A DNA stretch of 64,000 bases from Pelagibius litoralis (GTDB lineage: Bacteria > Pseudomonadota > Alphaproteobacteria > Kiloniellales > Kiloniellaceae), in NCBI RefSeq assembly GCF_011683915.1, contig NZ_JAAQPH010000028.1, positions 1-64,000 on the forward strand, read 5' to 3'. The notes beneath the pieces were generated by a model. That model made no database searches. It worked only from the letters and a program-made list of their open reading frames with translations, and was not told the DNA's origin. This document shows, piece by piece, positions 1 to 10,484 of this stretch (positions are counted from its first letter, which is position 1; each line of letters opens with the position of its first letter). Position numbers and translations under genes: made by a program.

Positions 1-195
1 CTGGGCCTTCACCCTCACCGCCACCGCCTGCAATCTTGTGCGAATACCAAAGCTCCTGGCCCAAACATGAGACCAACGCTCCACCAAAGCGCCGATCACC
101 CGGGATAGACCAGCACCCAAAACCACCCTCATAGGGGGCTGACCTCAAACCAAGGCCCAAAACCCTATACGTCAGACTTTTTCAGCAGCCTGCTA
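1..195 (+). mobile_element. 3' end of an insertion sequence (IS1182/IS5-like), cut by the window edge
   Basis: The window opens inside a transposase reading frame that stops at 68-70. About 110 bases of non-coding sequence follow, ending in TTTTTCAGCAGCCTGCTAG near 176-195, a type of terminus I recognise from IS1182-like elements. The right boundary is approximate because the left inverted repeat lies outside the window and no target duplication can be checked. The next gene (dps, minus strand) appears intact, so the element sits downstream of its stop. Confidence 0.55.
2..70 (+). CDS. Transposase, C-terminal fragment (partial, window edge)
   Basis: Only the last 22 codons are visible. They read WAFTLTATACNLVRIPKLLA plus two residues and a TGA stop. 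The pattern FTLTxxxxNLVRxPKLL is the usual tail of DDE transposases of IS1182/IS5-type elements, after the catalytic glutamate. The catalytic domain lies to the left of the window, so it cannot be said whether the gene is intact. Confidence 0.55.
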   Translation, partial: WAFTLTATACNLVRIPKLLAQT

Positions 196-229
196 GAACA
201 GATCCCGGGCGGCCGGTCAATTCCCGAGA

Positions 230-697
230 TCAATCAAGCAGCGAACGCAGCATCCAGGCGGTCTTCTCGTGAACCGTCATGCGCTGGGTCAGGAGGTCGG
301 CGGTAACCTCGTCATGACCTGCTTCTGCGGTCGGAAAAATCGATCGCGCCGTCTTCGCCACGGCCTCGTGGCCGGCGACCAACTGGCGGATCATCTCCTT
401 GGCCTCGGGCACGCCCTCTTCTTCCGAGATCGAGGTCAGCTTGGCAAAGGCCGCGTAGCTGCCGGGCGCCGGTTCGCCCAGAGCGCGGATACGCTCCGCC
501 ACTTCGTCAAGCGCAGCCCAGAGTTCCGTGTACTCCTGCTCGAACATGGTGTGCAGGGTCTGAAACATCGGCCCGGTGACATTCCAATGAAACCCATGGG
601 TCTTCAGATAGAGGGTGTAGGTGTCGGCCAAGAGGTGCGACAGGCCGTCGGCGATAGCCCGGCGGTCGTCTGCGGGAATACCCGTGTTGATCTGCAT
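230..697 (-). CDS. dps: Dps family DNA-binding ferritin-like protein
   Basis: A 155-residue protein of normal Dps length. Dps forms a cytoplasmic dodecamer that oxidises Fe(II) with peroxide, stores ferric iron and protects DNA. The intersubunit ferroxidase ligands are visible: H37 in the HGFHWNV segment, H49 in [10 protein letters not shown], and the acidic pair in [13 protein letters not shown] around residues 64-69. The short N-terminus lacks an obvious lysine-rich DNA-binding tail, so DNA binding is uncertain. The gene is transcribed alone toward the IS remnant. Its upstream region holds a sigma70-like promoter and a 17-bp palindrome resembling an Irr box (listed separately), which suggests iron control. 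Confidence 0.93.
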   Translation of the reverse strand: MQINTGIPADDRRAIADGLSHLLADTYTLYLKTHGFHWNVTGPMFQTLHTMFEQEYTELWAALDEVAERIRALGEPAPGSYAAFAKLTSISEEEGVPEAKEMIRQLVAGHEAVAKTARSIFPTAEAGHDEVTADLLTQRMTVHEKTAWMLRSLLD

Positions 698-864
698 CTT
701 TCGTCCTTCTCTCCATCAAAACGCCCAGAGCACGATCATTCTTGATCGAAAGAGCCAAGAACATGAATCGCACTCTAACCCAATAGCGCGGGGACCGATT
801 CACGTTTCATGGAATTGGGAATGAAACGATCAGGCTCTGTGACGAACTGCTGCATCATTGAATT

Positions 865-916
865 ATAATATAGCTCTTTAATCGCAAGTTACAACATTGT
901 TTGGAATTATTCCAAA
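865..916 (-). promoter_or_regulatory. dps promoter with Irr-like palindrome
   Basis: On the minus strand a -35 TTGTAA (889-894) and a -10 TATTAT (865-870) are separated by 18 bp. Just upstream of the -35, at 900-916, lies a perfect 17-bp palindrome, TTTGGAATTATTCCAAA. Its TTTxGAA-N3-TTCxAAA layout resembles the alphaproteobacterial iron control element bound by Irr. Lying upstream of the -35 fits activation at least as well as repression. The palindrome is seen directly; the regulator is inferred. Confidence 0.5.
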
Positions 917-931
917 AATATGACAGGGCCG

Positions 932-964
932 TAAAAAGGCGCCCCCCTTGCCTGGGAGCGCCTT
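932..964 (-). terminator. Rho-independent terminator of the EF-G-like gene
   Basis: On the minus strand the stem AAGGCGC / GCGCCTT (958-964 with 936-942) is followed directly by TTTTT. It lies 40 bases after the stop of the EF-G-like gene and before the dps promoter, so it insulates dps from read-through. Confidence 0.7.
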
Positions 965-1003
965 GTTTCACGCCATCGCCTAAACGGCAATCGATTCAGC
1001 GTT

Positions 1004-3037
1004 TCAGGCTTCGCCGCCCCGTCGTTCTGAGATGACCTGCTCGGCCAGTCTGCCGGTCAGTTCCTGAAGATGATCGAAGCGCCAGTCGAAACTGCCGACC
1101 CCGACGGTCAGAGACCGCAGTTCGATGATCAGGTCCTGCAGTTCCGCCTCCGGAAGGTGACACTTCAGATCGTCCCAGCCCTTCCAGCCAGGCCGCATTT
1201 CAAATCCAAGAATCTGACCGCGGCGGGCGGACACCAGGGAGTGAACCTTGTTGGTGAAGTCATTGGGGACCGAGATCGTGACCTCGTAGATCGGCTCCAG
1301 CAGCACCGGGGCGCAGTTCGGCATGCCCTCGGCCATGGCCATCCGGCCCACCGTCTTGAAGGCCTGATCCGAGGAGTCGACCGAATGATGCTGGCCGTCG
1401 ACCAGCGTGACCGCCACGTCGACCACCGGGAACCCCAGAGGGCCGCGGCCGAGATACTCCTTGGTGCCGGTCTCCACCGCGCCGATGTACTGGCGCGGGA
1501 CCGAGCCGCCGACCACCTTGTCGACGAACTGGAACCCCTCCCCGCGCGGCAGCGGTTGGATTTCGATGTGCACGTCGCCGAACTGCCCATGGCCGCCGGT
1601 CTGGCGCTTGAAGCGCGAATGCTGCTTGGTTGCCTTGCGGATGGTCTCCTTATAGGACGTCAGTGGAGGGGTCGCATCGACCTCGACGTTGTAGCGATTC
1701 TTCAGGCGCTCGATAGCGAGCTTCAGGTGAATGTCGCCCTGGCCGCGCAGCAGCAACTGGTTGGTGTCGCTGTTGTGATCGAGCACCAGAGAGGGATCTT
1801 CTTCGACCAGCTTGCCGATCGAAGCGGTCAGCTTCACTTCGTCCTGTCGGTTGTGCGGCGAGATGGCGAGGGAGAAGACCGGCCGCGGTGTCTCCGGCCA
1901 CAGCAGGCCGGCATCGGGATCGCGGCCCTGCTCGGTCAGCAGGTCACCGCTGGCAACGGAATCCATCCGGCCCAGCGCAACCAGGTCGCCGGCTGAGGCC
2001 TGATCGGCCTTCTGGTTATCACCCCCCATAAGCCGATAGAGCCCGGAAACGCGTTCAGTTCCCAGGGTATCGCCGTCCTTGAGCGAACCGCGCCAGATGC
2101 GGGCCAGCGACATTTTGCCGGTGTGTGACTGGTGGATGCTGCGGATCACACTGGCCGCCAGACCGGCGCCTTCCGGCACACCCAGGCGCGCCGCGGTCAC
2201 CGAGGGATCGGGCCCTTCATGGCGCAGCGCCTTCAGCAGGCGGGTGATGCCGTGGCCGAGCTCCGCCGAGCCGAAGAGCACCGGCACAATCAGATCGCCG
2301 GCCAGGTCTTTGCTCAGCTGTTCGTAGATATCGTCGGAGGCCGGAACCTTGTCCTCAAGCAGTTGCTCCAGCAGGCCGTCATCGAAGTCGGCCAGGGATT
2401 CGAGCATCTCCTGGCGGGCCGATGATTCCCGATCCTTCACCTGCTCCGGCATCTCGATGAGATCGGATTGTTTGTTCAGGTTGTAGCGCCAGGCCCGCTC
2501 GCTGACCAGGTCGACAAAACCGGTCACCTGCTCGCCTTCGCGAATGGGGACCTGGCGCAGTACCAGCGGCTTGCTGGAAACCGCCTGGAGCGACTCCAGC
2601 AGGTCCCGCACCCGATAGGCGGTCTTGTCCATCTTGTTGACGAAGAGCACATGGGGGATCTGATAGTCGTCGAGAAACTTGAAGGTCGGCGCAAGCGTCA
2701 GGCTGCGCTCCGGCTCGGGAGGCGCCACGATGATTGCGATGTCGACACCCATCAGTGCGCTGTGGCTGTCCTGAATCAGTTCGATCGATCCCGGGCAATC
2801 GATAAAGGCCCAGCGTTCACCAAGGTATTCGCAATGCGCGAAGTTGGGTTCCGTCGAGACCTGGCGCGCCCGGGCCTCCGGTGAGGAATCGCCGACAGAG
2901 TTGCCGTCGATCACCGAACCCCTGCGGTGGGTCGCCCCGGTCTGGTGAAGAATGGCTTCCAGCAGGGTTGTCTTGCCGCTGGTATAGGGTCCTACGAGAG
3001 CGGCGCAGCGCGCCGACGATACCGATCTGGACGTCAT
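1004..3037 (-). CDS. Elongation factor G-like GTPase (EF-G paralogue)
   Basis: A 677-residue translational GTPase with the five-domain EF-G layout. The P-loop is GPYTSGKT (16-23), G4 is NKMDK (134-138), and the domain IV/V region carries GGHGQFGDVHIEI and a C-terminal RRGQILGFE segment. The G3 motif reads DCPGS (80-84) instead of DTPGH, so the catalytic histidine of classical EF-G/EF-Tu is a serine. This is therefore not the housekeeping FusA but an EF-G-like paralogue whose exact role in ribosome function is unknown. The start at 3037 is chosen for its strong upstream GGGAGGAAAT; an open extension of 84 codons upstream looks non-coding. A terminator follows the gene. Confidence 0.85.
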   Translation of the reverse strand: MTSRSVSSARCAALVGPYTSGKTTLLEAILHQTGATHRRGSVIDGNSVGDSSPEARARQVSTEPNFAHCEYLGERWAFIDCPGSIELIQDSHSALMGVDIAIIVAPPEPERSLTLAPTFKFLDDYQIPHVLFVNKMDKTAYRVRDLLESLQAVSSKPLVLRQVPIREGEQVTGFVDLVSERAWRYNLNKQSDLIEMPEQVKDRESSARQEMLESLADFDDGLLEQLLEDKVPASDDIYEQLSKDLAGDLIVPVLFGSAELGHGITRLLKALRHEGPDPSVTAARLGVPEGAGLAASVIRSIHQSHTGKMSLARIWRGSLKDGDTLGTERVSGLYRLMGGDNQKADQASAGDLVALGRMDSVASGDLLTEQGRDPDAGLLWPETPRPVFSLAISPHNRQDEVKLTASIGKLVEEDPSLVLDHNSDTNQLLLRGQGDIHLKLAIERLKNRYNVEVDATPPLTSYKETIRKATKQHSRFKRQTGGHGQFGDVHIEIQPLPRGEGFQFVDKVVGGSVPRQYIGAVETGTKEYLGRGPLGFPVVDVAVTLVDGQHHSVDSSDQAFKTVGRMAMAEGMPNCAPVLLEPIYEVTISVPNDFTNKVHSLVSARRGQILGFEMRPGWKGWDDLKCHLPEAELQDLIIELRSLTVGVGSFDWRFDHLQELTGRLAEQVISERRGGEA

Positions 3038-3397
3038 GATTTCCTCCCCGTCGCCCCCGGCGGGTTGGACCATGAGTTTCCCCATGGCAAGCCTGGGGCG
3101 AACTGTTCCAATGGTTGGGCAGTGGGTCGTGCGGACCACTTTGTGCACCCATGGTTTCAAAGTTCGCCTGCCACTGGCAACAAAAAACAGGTGGTATGAC
3201 GGCGGGAATACGGCGGATGCGAGGAAATACGGCGGCTTGGATCTGTGTAAAGCCGGTGTTAGTCTGTGATCGGTAGAACTTGATCCCATGGCGCTGCCCT
3301 TTTCGGGCTGGCGCCCTTATGCTTGGATGAGTTTTGGAACGATTGCCCTGCCGGACGGGATTTCGGCAAAGGCTGGGACGCAAAGGACGAGAATGAA
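3038..3397. other. Divergent intergenic region between the EF-G-like gene and argC
   Basis: This 360-base stretch holds no convincing gene and must contain the promoters of two divergent genes. A hairpin with arms GGCGCTGCCC (3290-3299) and GGGCTGGCGCC (3305-3315) around a TTTTC loop lies about 80 bases before the argC start and could be a leader structure. No recognisable riboswitch or attenuator peptide was seen. Confidence 0.4.
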
Positions 3398-4363
3398 ATG
3401 ACGGCGCAGGTCTTTATCGACGGCGAAGCAGGCACCACGGGACTTCAGATCCGGGCGCGCCTTGAGGCGCGCGCCGATGTCCGCCTGATCCGCCTTGATG
3501 ACGCAGACCGAAAGGACCCGGTAGCCCGGGCCGGCGCCCTGAACCAGGCCGATCTCGCCATCCTCTGCCTGCCCGATGCGGCGGCGCGCGAAGCCGTCGG
3601 CCTGATCGAGAACCCGCAGACACGGGTCATCGATGCCAGCACCGCCTATCGCACCGATCCGGACTGGACCTACGGCTTTCCGGAGATGGACGCCGAGCAG
3701 GCCGCCAAGGTCACGGCTTCCAAGCGGGTCAGCAACCCGGGCTGTTATCCGACCGGGGCCCTTGCCCTGATTCGTCCGCTGATAAAGGCCGGCCTGCTGC
3801 CAACCGACTTTCCGGTTACGATCAACGGCGTCTCCGGCTACAGCGGCGGCGGCAAGGGCCTGATCCGGCGCTACGAGGATCCAGCCGCGCCTGACCGCCT
3901 GAGCAACGCCTACCGTGCCTATGCGCTGAAGCTGGCCCATAAGCACCTGCCGGAAATGCGGCTCCACAGCGGCCTCGACCAGGCGCCCTTTTTCCTGCCC
4001 GCGGTGGGCAACTACCGCCAGGGCATGCTGGTGCAGGTACCGCTGCAGCTCTGGGCCCTGCCCGAACGCCATAAGCCCGATGACATCCGCGATCTGCTGG
4101 CCGCCCACTTTGCCGGCCAGGACTTCGTTTCGGTCGCCAGCGCAGCGGAGACCGCGGCGCGCGATGATCTCGACCCCGAGGGCCTCAACGGCACCAACGC
4201 CATGCGCCTCTACGTTTTCGGCAATGCTTCCGGAGACCAGGTCCTGCTGGCGGCGGTACTCGATAACCTGGGCAAGGGTGCCTCCGGCGCCGCGGTGCAG
4301 AACATGAACCTGATGCTCGGCCTCGATCCCCAGGCCGGCCTCGCCGAACGCCTGGCGGCTTAA
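3398..4363 (+). CDS. argC: N-acetyl-gamma-glutamyl-phosphate reductase, type 2
   Basis: A 321-residue NADPH-dependent enzyme that reduces N-acetylglutamyl 5-phosphate to the semialdehyde, the third step of arginine biosynthesis. The nucleotide-binding start is GEAGTTG (9-15). The catalytic cysteine C116 lies in VSNPGCYPTGA, followed by the conserved NGVSGYSGGGK segment. The length of about 320 residues and the GEAGTTG motif mark the shorter type 2 ArgC common in Alphaproteobacteria. The start at 3398 is set by family alignment; an open frame continues 25 codons upstream without homology. The gene is not in an arg operon and ends in a shared terminator. Confidence 0.93.
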   Translation: MTAQVFIDGEAGTTGLQIRARLEARADVRLIRLDDADRKDPVARAGALNQADLAILCLPDAAAREAVGLIENPQTRVIDASTAYRTDPDWTYGFPEMDAEQAAKVTASKRVSNPGCYPTGALALIRPLIKAGLLPTDFPVTINGVSGYSGGGKGLIRRYEDPAAPDRLSNAYRAYALKLAHKHLPEMRLHSGLDQAPFFLPAVGNYRQGMLVQVPLQLWALPERHKPDDIRDLLAAHFAGQDFVSVASAAETAARDDLDPEGLNGTNAMRLYVFGNASGDQVLLAAVLDNLGKGASGAAVQNMNLMLGLDPQAGLAERLAA

Positions 4364-4382
4364 GCCTCTCGCCAAATCAAAA

Positions 4383-4415
4383 AAAAGGGGCGGTTCCTGC
4401 GGAGCCGCCCCTTTT
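4383..4415. terminator. Bidirectional terminator between argC and the chemoreceptor gene
   Basis: The stem AAAAGGGGCGG / CCGCCCCTTTT encloses a short loop and has A-runs and T-runs on its two sides. It sits between convergent genes, so it can end transcription from both strands. Confidence 0.8.
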
Positions 4416-4449
4416 CGTCACGCCAGGACTTTAACTGCGAACCGCCGCC

Positions 4450-6174
4450 TTAGGCACTTTGGCGGACCTTGCCCAGGAAGGCGCCGACCTCCTGCTTCAA
4501 GGTACCCGCATCATTGTTCAGGCCATCGATGGCGGTGACCGCCTGTTCCACCGCCGTCATGGTCTGCTCCGAAGCACTGCGCACCTCGGCGATGGTGGAA
4601 GACACCTTGGTGGTGTCGCTGGCGGCCGACTCGACGTTGCGGCCGATTTCCTGGGTCGCCGCATTCTGCTCCTCCACCGCCGAGGCAATGGCGGTGGTCG
4701 ACTCGTTGACCTGACCGATGACACCGCGAATGCTCGCGATGGCGGCCACAGCTTCTGTCGTGGCCTGCTGCATGGCATTGATCTGGCCGGAGATCTCCTC
4801 CGTCGCCTTGGTGGTCTGCGACGCCAGGGTCTTCACCTCGTTGGCAACCACCGCAAAGCCCTTACCGGCCTCACCGGCGCGGGCCGCTTCGATGGTCGCG
4901 TTGAGGGCCAGCAGGTTGGTCTGCTCGGCGATCTCGTTGATCAGCTTGACGACATCGCCGATCTTCTGCGCGGCGACGTCAAGCGACTGCACCGTTTCGT
5001 TGGTGGAATCCGCCTCCTGCACCGCACCGGCGGCGATCTTGGCCGATTCGCTGGCCCGGCGGGCAATCTCGGCAATCGAGGCCGACATCTCCTCGGCCGC
5101 CGCGGCAACGCTGTCGACATTGCCGCTGGCCCCTTCCGCCGCGCCTGACACCTGGGAGCTCTTCTCGCTGGTCTCGGAAGCCAGATCGCGCACCTGGCGG
5201 GTGGAGGTGTCGATGTTGGTCGCAGCCTCCAGCACGCTGTTGACCTTGACGGCGACCGACTGTTCGAACTCGTTGGCCAGGCTCGTCATGGCCTCGCGCT
5301 TTTCAGCAGCGGCGGTGGCTTCGCGCTCATGACGCTCCTGCTCCAGGCGCCGCTTCTCCAAGGCGTTTTCCTTGAAGACCTGCACGGCGCGGGCCATGTC
5401 GCCGACCTCGTCGCCCTGCCCCTGATAGGCAACCTCGACCTCCGTGTCGTCACGGGCCAGACGGTCCATCACCTCGGCGAGGCGCGGCAGCGGGCGCAGC
5501 AACATACGGAAGGTAAAGAAGGCAACCAGCGCTGTAATCAGGGTGGCGAGGCCGGCGGTGATGGCGAGCTTGCTGGTCAGCGTGTTCAGCACGGCGTTCA
5601 CGTTGGATTTCAAGACGCCGGCATAGAGAATGCCGATCACCTTGCCGTCGGGCGCGAAGATCGGCTGATAGATGGTGTAGTAAGCCTTGCCGAGAATCAC
5701 CGCTTCGCCGCGGAAAGTCTCGCCCTTGGCGACGATGGGATAGACTGCGCCCTTGCGGCCCAGCGGCGTGCCGATGGCGCGGCTGCCGTCATCCTTTTTG
5801 ATGTTGGTCGTGCGGCGCCAGAAGTCCTGGCTTTCCTGATCCCAGACAAACACCGTCGCGGTTTCACCGGTCAGATAGCCGATCCTGTCGATCATCTCGT
5901 GATCCGGGAAATCCGGAACGCCGTCGATAACAATCTTTTCAACCTGTGACGCGTTGTGGCTTACCTGCAGCTCCGGATGCTTCTCGGCGAAGATGTCGGC
6001 GGCGATCCGCAGGCTGGAAGACTGCCGGTCCACCACCTGATTCTGAATCTCCGCCTGAATGGCGATGATCGCCGCTGTCGCGCAGGCCGCGACCGCCAGG
6101 ACGATCAACACAATGGTCAGGACCATCGTTTTGCTCGTCAGCTTTATGCTCTTGAATTTCGCAAAAGGCTTCAT
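4450..6174 (-). CDS. Methyl-accepting chemotaxis protein with periplasmic Cache domain
   Basis: A 574-residue inner-membrane chemoreceptor. One membrane helix lies at about 16-40 and a second at about 203-225. They enclose a sensor region with Cache-type features, such as [20 protein letters not shown] before TM2. A HAMP domain follows (about 226-280), and then the long cytoplasmic coiled coil. Its signalling tip is recognisable around [20 protein letters not shown]. The protein should relay ligand binding to CheA/CheW. No che genes are nearby and no CheR-docking pentapeptide is present at the C-terminus. The ligand cannot be predicted from sequence alone. Confidence 0.92.
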   Translation of the reverse strand: MKPFAKFKSIKLTSKTMVLTIVLIVLAVAACATAAIIAIQAEIQNQVVDRQSSSLRIAADIFAEKHPELQVSHNASQVEKIVIDGVPDFPDHEMIDRIGYLTGETATVFVWDQESQDFWRRTTNIKKDDGSRAIGTPLGRKGAVYPIVAKGETFRGEAVILGKAYYTIYQPIFAPDGKVIGILYAGVLKSNVNAVLNTLTSKLAITAGLATLITALVAFFTFRMLLRPLPRLAEVMDRLARDDTEVEVAYQGQGDEVGDMARAVQVFKENALEKRRLEQERHEREATAAAEKREAMTSLANEFEQSVAVKVNSVLEAATNIDTSTRQVRDLASETSEKSSQVSGAAEGASGNVDSVAAAAEEMSASIAEIARRASESAKIAAGAVQEADSTNETVQSLDVAAQKIGDVVKLINEIAEQTNLLALNATIEAARAGEAGKGFAVVANEVKTLASQTTKATEEISGQINAMQQATTEAVAAIASIRGVIGQVNESTTAIASAVEEQNAATQEIGRNVESAASDTTKVSSTIAEVRSASEQTMTAVEQAVTAIDGLNNDAGTLKQEVGAFLGKVRQSA

Positions 6175-6403
6175 CGATCGTTCTCACCCATCCCTCGTCG
6201 TTGCGCGGTGCAATTACTGCGCAGGAAAGGCGCGATACTTTCATGGCGGCGTTACGGAACTGTAAAAAACACCTGGCCCAAATCAGCCTTTTATCTAATC
6301 ATTTCAATAGCATCATAACGACTATAAACGGAAGCCGACAGTCGAGCGGACAACGCCGCCCGCACCGTCGGCTCCGCACCAGGTTCACGTCTCCGCTAAA
6401 GGA

Positions 6404-6796
6404 TCAGTCTTTTTTCTCGTAAGTGATCAGGCTGATCACGGCACCGACAGGGTCCTTCAAAGTAGCCATGCGTCCGACCCCCGGCACATCGAAAAGCGGG
6501 GTGACCAAGGTCGCGCCGCCGGCGGTTGCCGCCGCGACGCGCCTATCGACATCATCGACGGTGATGAAGCTCGCCCAGTGCACCGGCTGGTCAGCCATCT
6601 CAGGCGGCCGCTGCAGGATGCCGCCGACAGGCTGGTCGCCGGCTTTCAGGACCGTGTAGATGCCTCCGCCCGGCATCTCCATAGCCTCCGTCTCCCAGCC
6701 GATAACGTCGCCGTAAAAAGTCTTGGCCTTCTCCGCATCGTCGGTCTGCAGTTCGCACCAGCTGAAGGCGCCATGGTTTTGGAAAACATCGCTCAT
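6404..6796 (-). CDS. VOC (glyoxalase/bleomycin resistance) superfamily protein
   Basis: A 130-residue single-module protein of the vicinal oxygen chelate fold. The opening GAFSWCELQTDDAEKAKTFY is the usual first beta-alpha unit, where a metal-binding His or Glu often lies. The second half carries HWASFITVDDVDRRV and ends with DPVGAVISLI. It resembles the CFP-30/lactoylglutathione-lyase-like group that is often annotated only as VOC family. The substrate is unknown. It is followed on the same strand by its neighbours' promoter-free gaps, but the distance to the GST gene (112 bases) suggests separate transcription. Confidence 0.8.
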   Translation of the reverse strand: MSDVFQNHGAFSWCELQTDDAEKAKTFYGDVIGWETEAMEMPGGGIYTVLKAGDQPVGGILQRPPEMADQPVHWASFITVDDVDRRVAAATAGGATLVTPLFDVPGVGRMATLKDPVGAVISLITYEKKD

Positions 6797-6908
6797 CGTC
6801 TGTCTCCTTTGTTTGCATTCCTCGCCGGGCCTTACATCCGCTCTTCGAGTATGCGCCCTTCGCCCCTGGACGGACGACGACGGCTAAGCCCGACAAGGCA
6901 GCATCGCG

Positions 6909-7526
6909 TCAGTCTTTTCTATAGATCGCCCACACAGAGTGAATGGTGGAGTCTTCCAGCAAGGCCTGACGCAGGCGGGCAATGGCCGGCAACTCCTGCG
7001 CCGGAGGATACCAATCCGATACCATGAGCAGGTAGAGATCGGCGGCGCTATAGCGCGCACCCTGCAGGAAGGGCCCCGATCCCAGCGCCGCCGACACAAT
7101 CGCGAACTGGCGATCCAGGTCCCGCGTCGCCGCCGCCTTGATGCCGGGTATCTCCACCGGATCCGTCGAATAGCGTTCGGCATAATAGAGCCGCAGGTCG
7201 GCAGTGTAGATATTCACCGCCATGAAGACCAGCCAGCGGTCGAAGGCTGCACGTTCCGGGCTGCCCGGCGGTGGCGCCAGGCCGGCCTCGGGAAAACAGT
7301 CAACGAGATACAAGACCATGGCTGCAGATTCTGTCATGACCTGCCCGTCCGGCAGAATCAGCAGCGGGATCTGTCCCATGGGGTTCAGCTTTCGATAAGC
7401 CTCCCCCTTCTGCTCTTTGGCATGATGGTCGACCAGGACCTTTTCGACCGGGGCCCCGGCCAGGGCCAGCACCACCTCCGGCGCAAAGGCGCCGGTATCC
7501 GGCGCCCAATACAACTTGTACATCAC
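6909..7526 (-). CDS. Glutathione S-transferase family protein
   Basis: A 205-residue cytosolic protein with an N-terminal thioredoxin-like domain (about 1-80) and an all-helical C-terminal domain. The cis-proline stretch GQIPLLILPDGQVMTESAAM, with its P-x-L and E-S glutathione-binding pair, is clear. The start MMYKLYWAPDTGAFAPEVVLAL places a small residue near the usual catalytic Ser/Cys/Tyr position, so the chemistry is not certain. No substrate is suggested by its neighbours (VOC protein and amidase). Confidence 0.85.
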   Translation of the reverse strand: MMYKLYWAPDTGAFAPEVVLALAGAPVEKVLVDHHAKEQKGEAYRKLNPMGQIPLLILPDGQVMTESAAMVLYLVDCFPEAGLAPPPGSPERAAFDRWLVFMAVNIYTADLRLYYAERYSTDPVEIPGIKAAATRDLDRQFAIVSAALGSGPFLQGARYSAADLYLLMVSDWYPPAQELPAIARLRQALLEDSTIHSVWAIYRKD

Positions 7527-7585
7527 ATCTCCCGCAGCATCGGCGCCCCGCGCCCGAAAGACGGCGGGTTGGCGCAGCCGGCAGT

Positions 7586-9001
7586 TTAGCCCGAAGGCCT
7601 CCTGTCAAACCACGGACAAGCTTGCTCGAATTGCGCCGCCAGGGAGAAAAGTCGGGCCTCCTCACCGACGGGAGCGGCGATCTGCACGCCGATGGGCAGC
7701 CCTTCGTCAGACCAGTGCAGCGGCAGGGAGGCAGCCGGCTGGCCCGACATATTGAACATCTGGGTGAAGGCGACATAGGGCTGGACCGCCCGGTTGAAAC
7801 CGTCGACGTCGTCCTTGCCCGTGTCCACGGTCCCCAGAGCCATGGGCGGCTGGGCCATGGTCGGCGTCATCAGGATGTCGTAGTCGCCGAGAAAGGCATT
7901 CAGACGGTCGCCGATCAAACGGACCGCCCGCTGCGCGCGCAGGTACTGCGGCGCCGAGATCTTCGCGCCGCGTTCGGCGAAGCGCCAGGTGATGATCTCG
8001 ACATCCTCGCGGGCCACCCCCTTCGGCAGCAATGGATTACCGGGCGCCAGAGCATCGGCCATGTTCGCCGCCACAATCACGATCATCGCCTGACCCAGCA
8101 CCGGATAGTCGATGGCGGGCGCCGCCTCCGCCACATCGTGGCCGAGGTCTTGCGCTATGGCGGCGGCCCGTTCGACCGCTACCCTGCAATCCGGATGCAG
8201 CGGCACGCCGTCCGGCGTTCGCGCCGTCCAGGCGATGCGCAGACGCTTCGGCCGCCCGCCAAGCGCCCGAAGAAAGGGCTGCTCCGGCCGGGGCAGGCTA
8301 TAAGGATGATCCACAGGCGGGCCGCAGATGGCATCCAACAGCGCCGCGGAATCGCGCACGCTGCGGGTCACGGCGTGAAACACGGTCAAACCGGCCCAGG
8401 CGTCGCTGGTCAGGTTGCGCCCGCGGCTCGGCTTCAGGCCGAAGAGGCCGCAGCAGGATGCGGGAATGCGGATCGAACCGCCGCCGTCGGAGGCGTGAGC
8501 CAGGGGAACCATACCGGCGGCCACCGCCGCCGCTGCCCCACCGCTGGAGCCACCGGCGGAATAATCGGGATTCCAGGGGTTGCGGGTCGCGCCGTGCTGC
8601 GCTGTTTCAGTGCTGACGTTGAGGCCGAATTCAGAGGTGCTGGACTTGCCGACGACCAGCAACCCGGCGGCGCGCCAACGCTGCACCATGGCGTCGTCGA
8701 AGGGCGCGACATAGCCGGCGAAGGCCCGGCTGCCGTTACCGCAGGCAACGCCGCGGCGGAAGGTGTAGAGATCCTTCAGCAGGAAGGGCAGGCCGGCAAA
8801 GATGCCGGCTGGCGGGCCTTCGGCCAGCTCTGCCCTGGCCTGATCGTAGAGGCGATGGACCACCGCGTTGACCGCCGGGTCGCGCGCTTCGATACGCGCG
8901 ATCACCGCTTCCAGCAATTCCTCCGCGGCAATCTCGCCCTGGCGGATCAGCCCTGCCAGGGCGAGCCCGTCATGACTGTCGAGCAGGGCGTCGAGCGGCA
9001 C
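7586..9001 (-). CDS. Amidase signature family enzyme
   Basis: A 471-residue amidase signature hydrolase that cleaves amide bonds through a Ser-cisSer-Lys triad. The residues are visible: K76 in LPFLLKDLYT, the cis-serine in the glycine/serine loop AGGSSGGAAAAVAAG (about 149-163), and the nucleophile S176 in SDGGGSIRIPAS. It lacks the insert and partner genes expected of GatA, and no gatB or gatC is nearby. It is therefore best read as a general amidase (6-aminohexanoate-cyclic-dimer-hydrolase-like or indoleacetamide-hydrolase-like). It ends 59 bases before the GST gene start and starts 15 bases after the aminotransferase stop, so it may be co-transcribed with that gene. Confidence 0.88.
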   Translation of the reverse strand: MPLDALLDSHDGLALAGLIRQGEIAAEELLEAVIARIEARDPAVNAVVHRLYDQARAELAEGPPAGIFAGLPFLLKDLYTFRRGVACGNGSRAFAGYVAPFDDAMVQRWRAAGLLVVGKSSTSEFGLNVSTETAQHGATRNPWNPDYSAGGSSGGAAAAVAAGMVPLAHASDGGGSIRIPASCCGLFGLKPSRGRNLTSDAWAGLTVFHAVTRSVRDSAALLDAICGPPVDHPYSLPRPEQPFLRALGGRPKRLRIAWTARTPDGVPLHPDCRVAVERAAAIAQDLGHDVAEAAPAIDYPVLGQAMIVIVAANMADALAPGNPLLPKGVAREDVEIITWRFAERGAKISAPQYLRAQRAVRLIGDRLNAFLGDYDILMTPTMAQPPMALGTVDTGKDDVDGFNRAVQPYVAFTQMFNMSGQPAASLPLHWSDEGLPIGVQIAAPVGEEARLFSLAAQFEQACPWFDRRPSG

Positions 9002-9016
9002 GACGATCCTGTCCGA

Positions 9017-10279
<1,263 letters not shown>

Positions 10280-10484
10280 TTAATCCCGGCCGACCTTGGA
10301 TGGCAACCAACTAGGGCGCCAAGCCCCCGCCCAACGCCTTATTCGGTCACAAGCCATCACGGAATCGCCGCAATCTCGATCAGCTCTCGCCACGGTCCGG
10401 GTGCTTACTGGCCAGCATGGAAAACCGACGGCCGATCCGGCCTTCGGTCCTTACGGAACCGAGAGTCCTTGGGGGGACGAGAAA

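Noticed and set aside
3038-3289. N-terminal extension of the EF-G-like protein
   Set aside because: The extra 84 residues lack family similarity, and a strong GGAGG site precedes the internal ATG at 3037.
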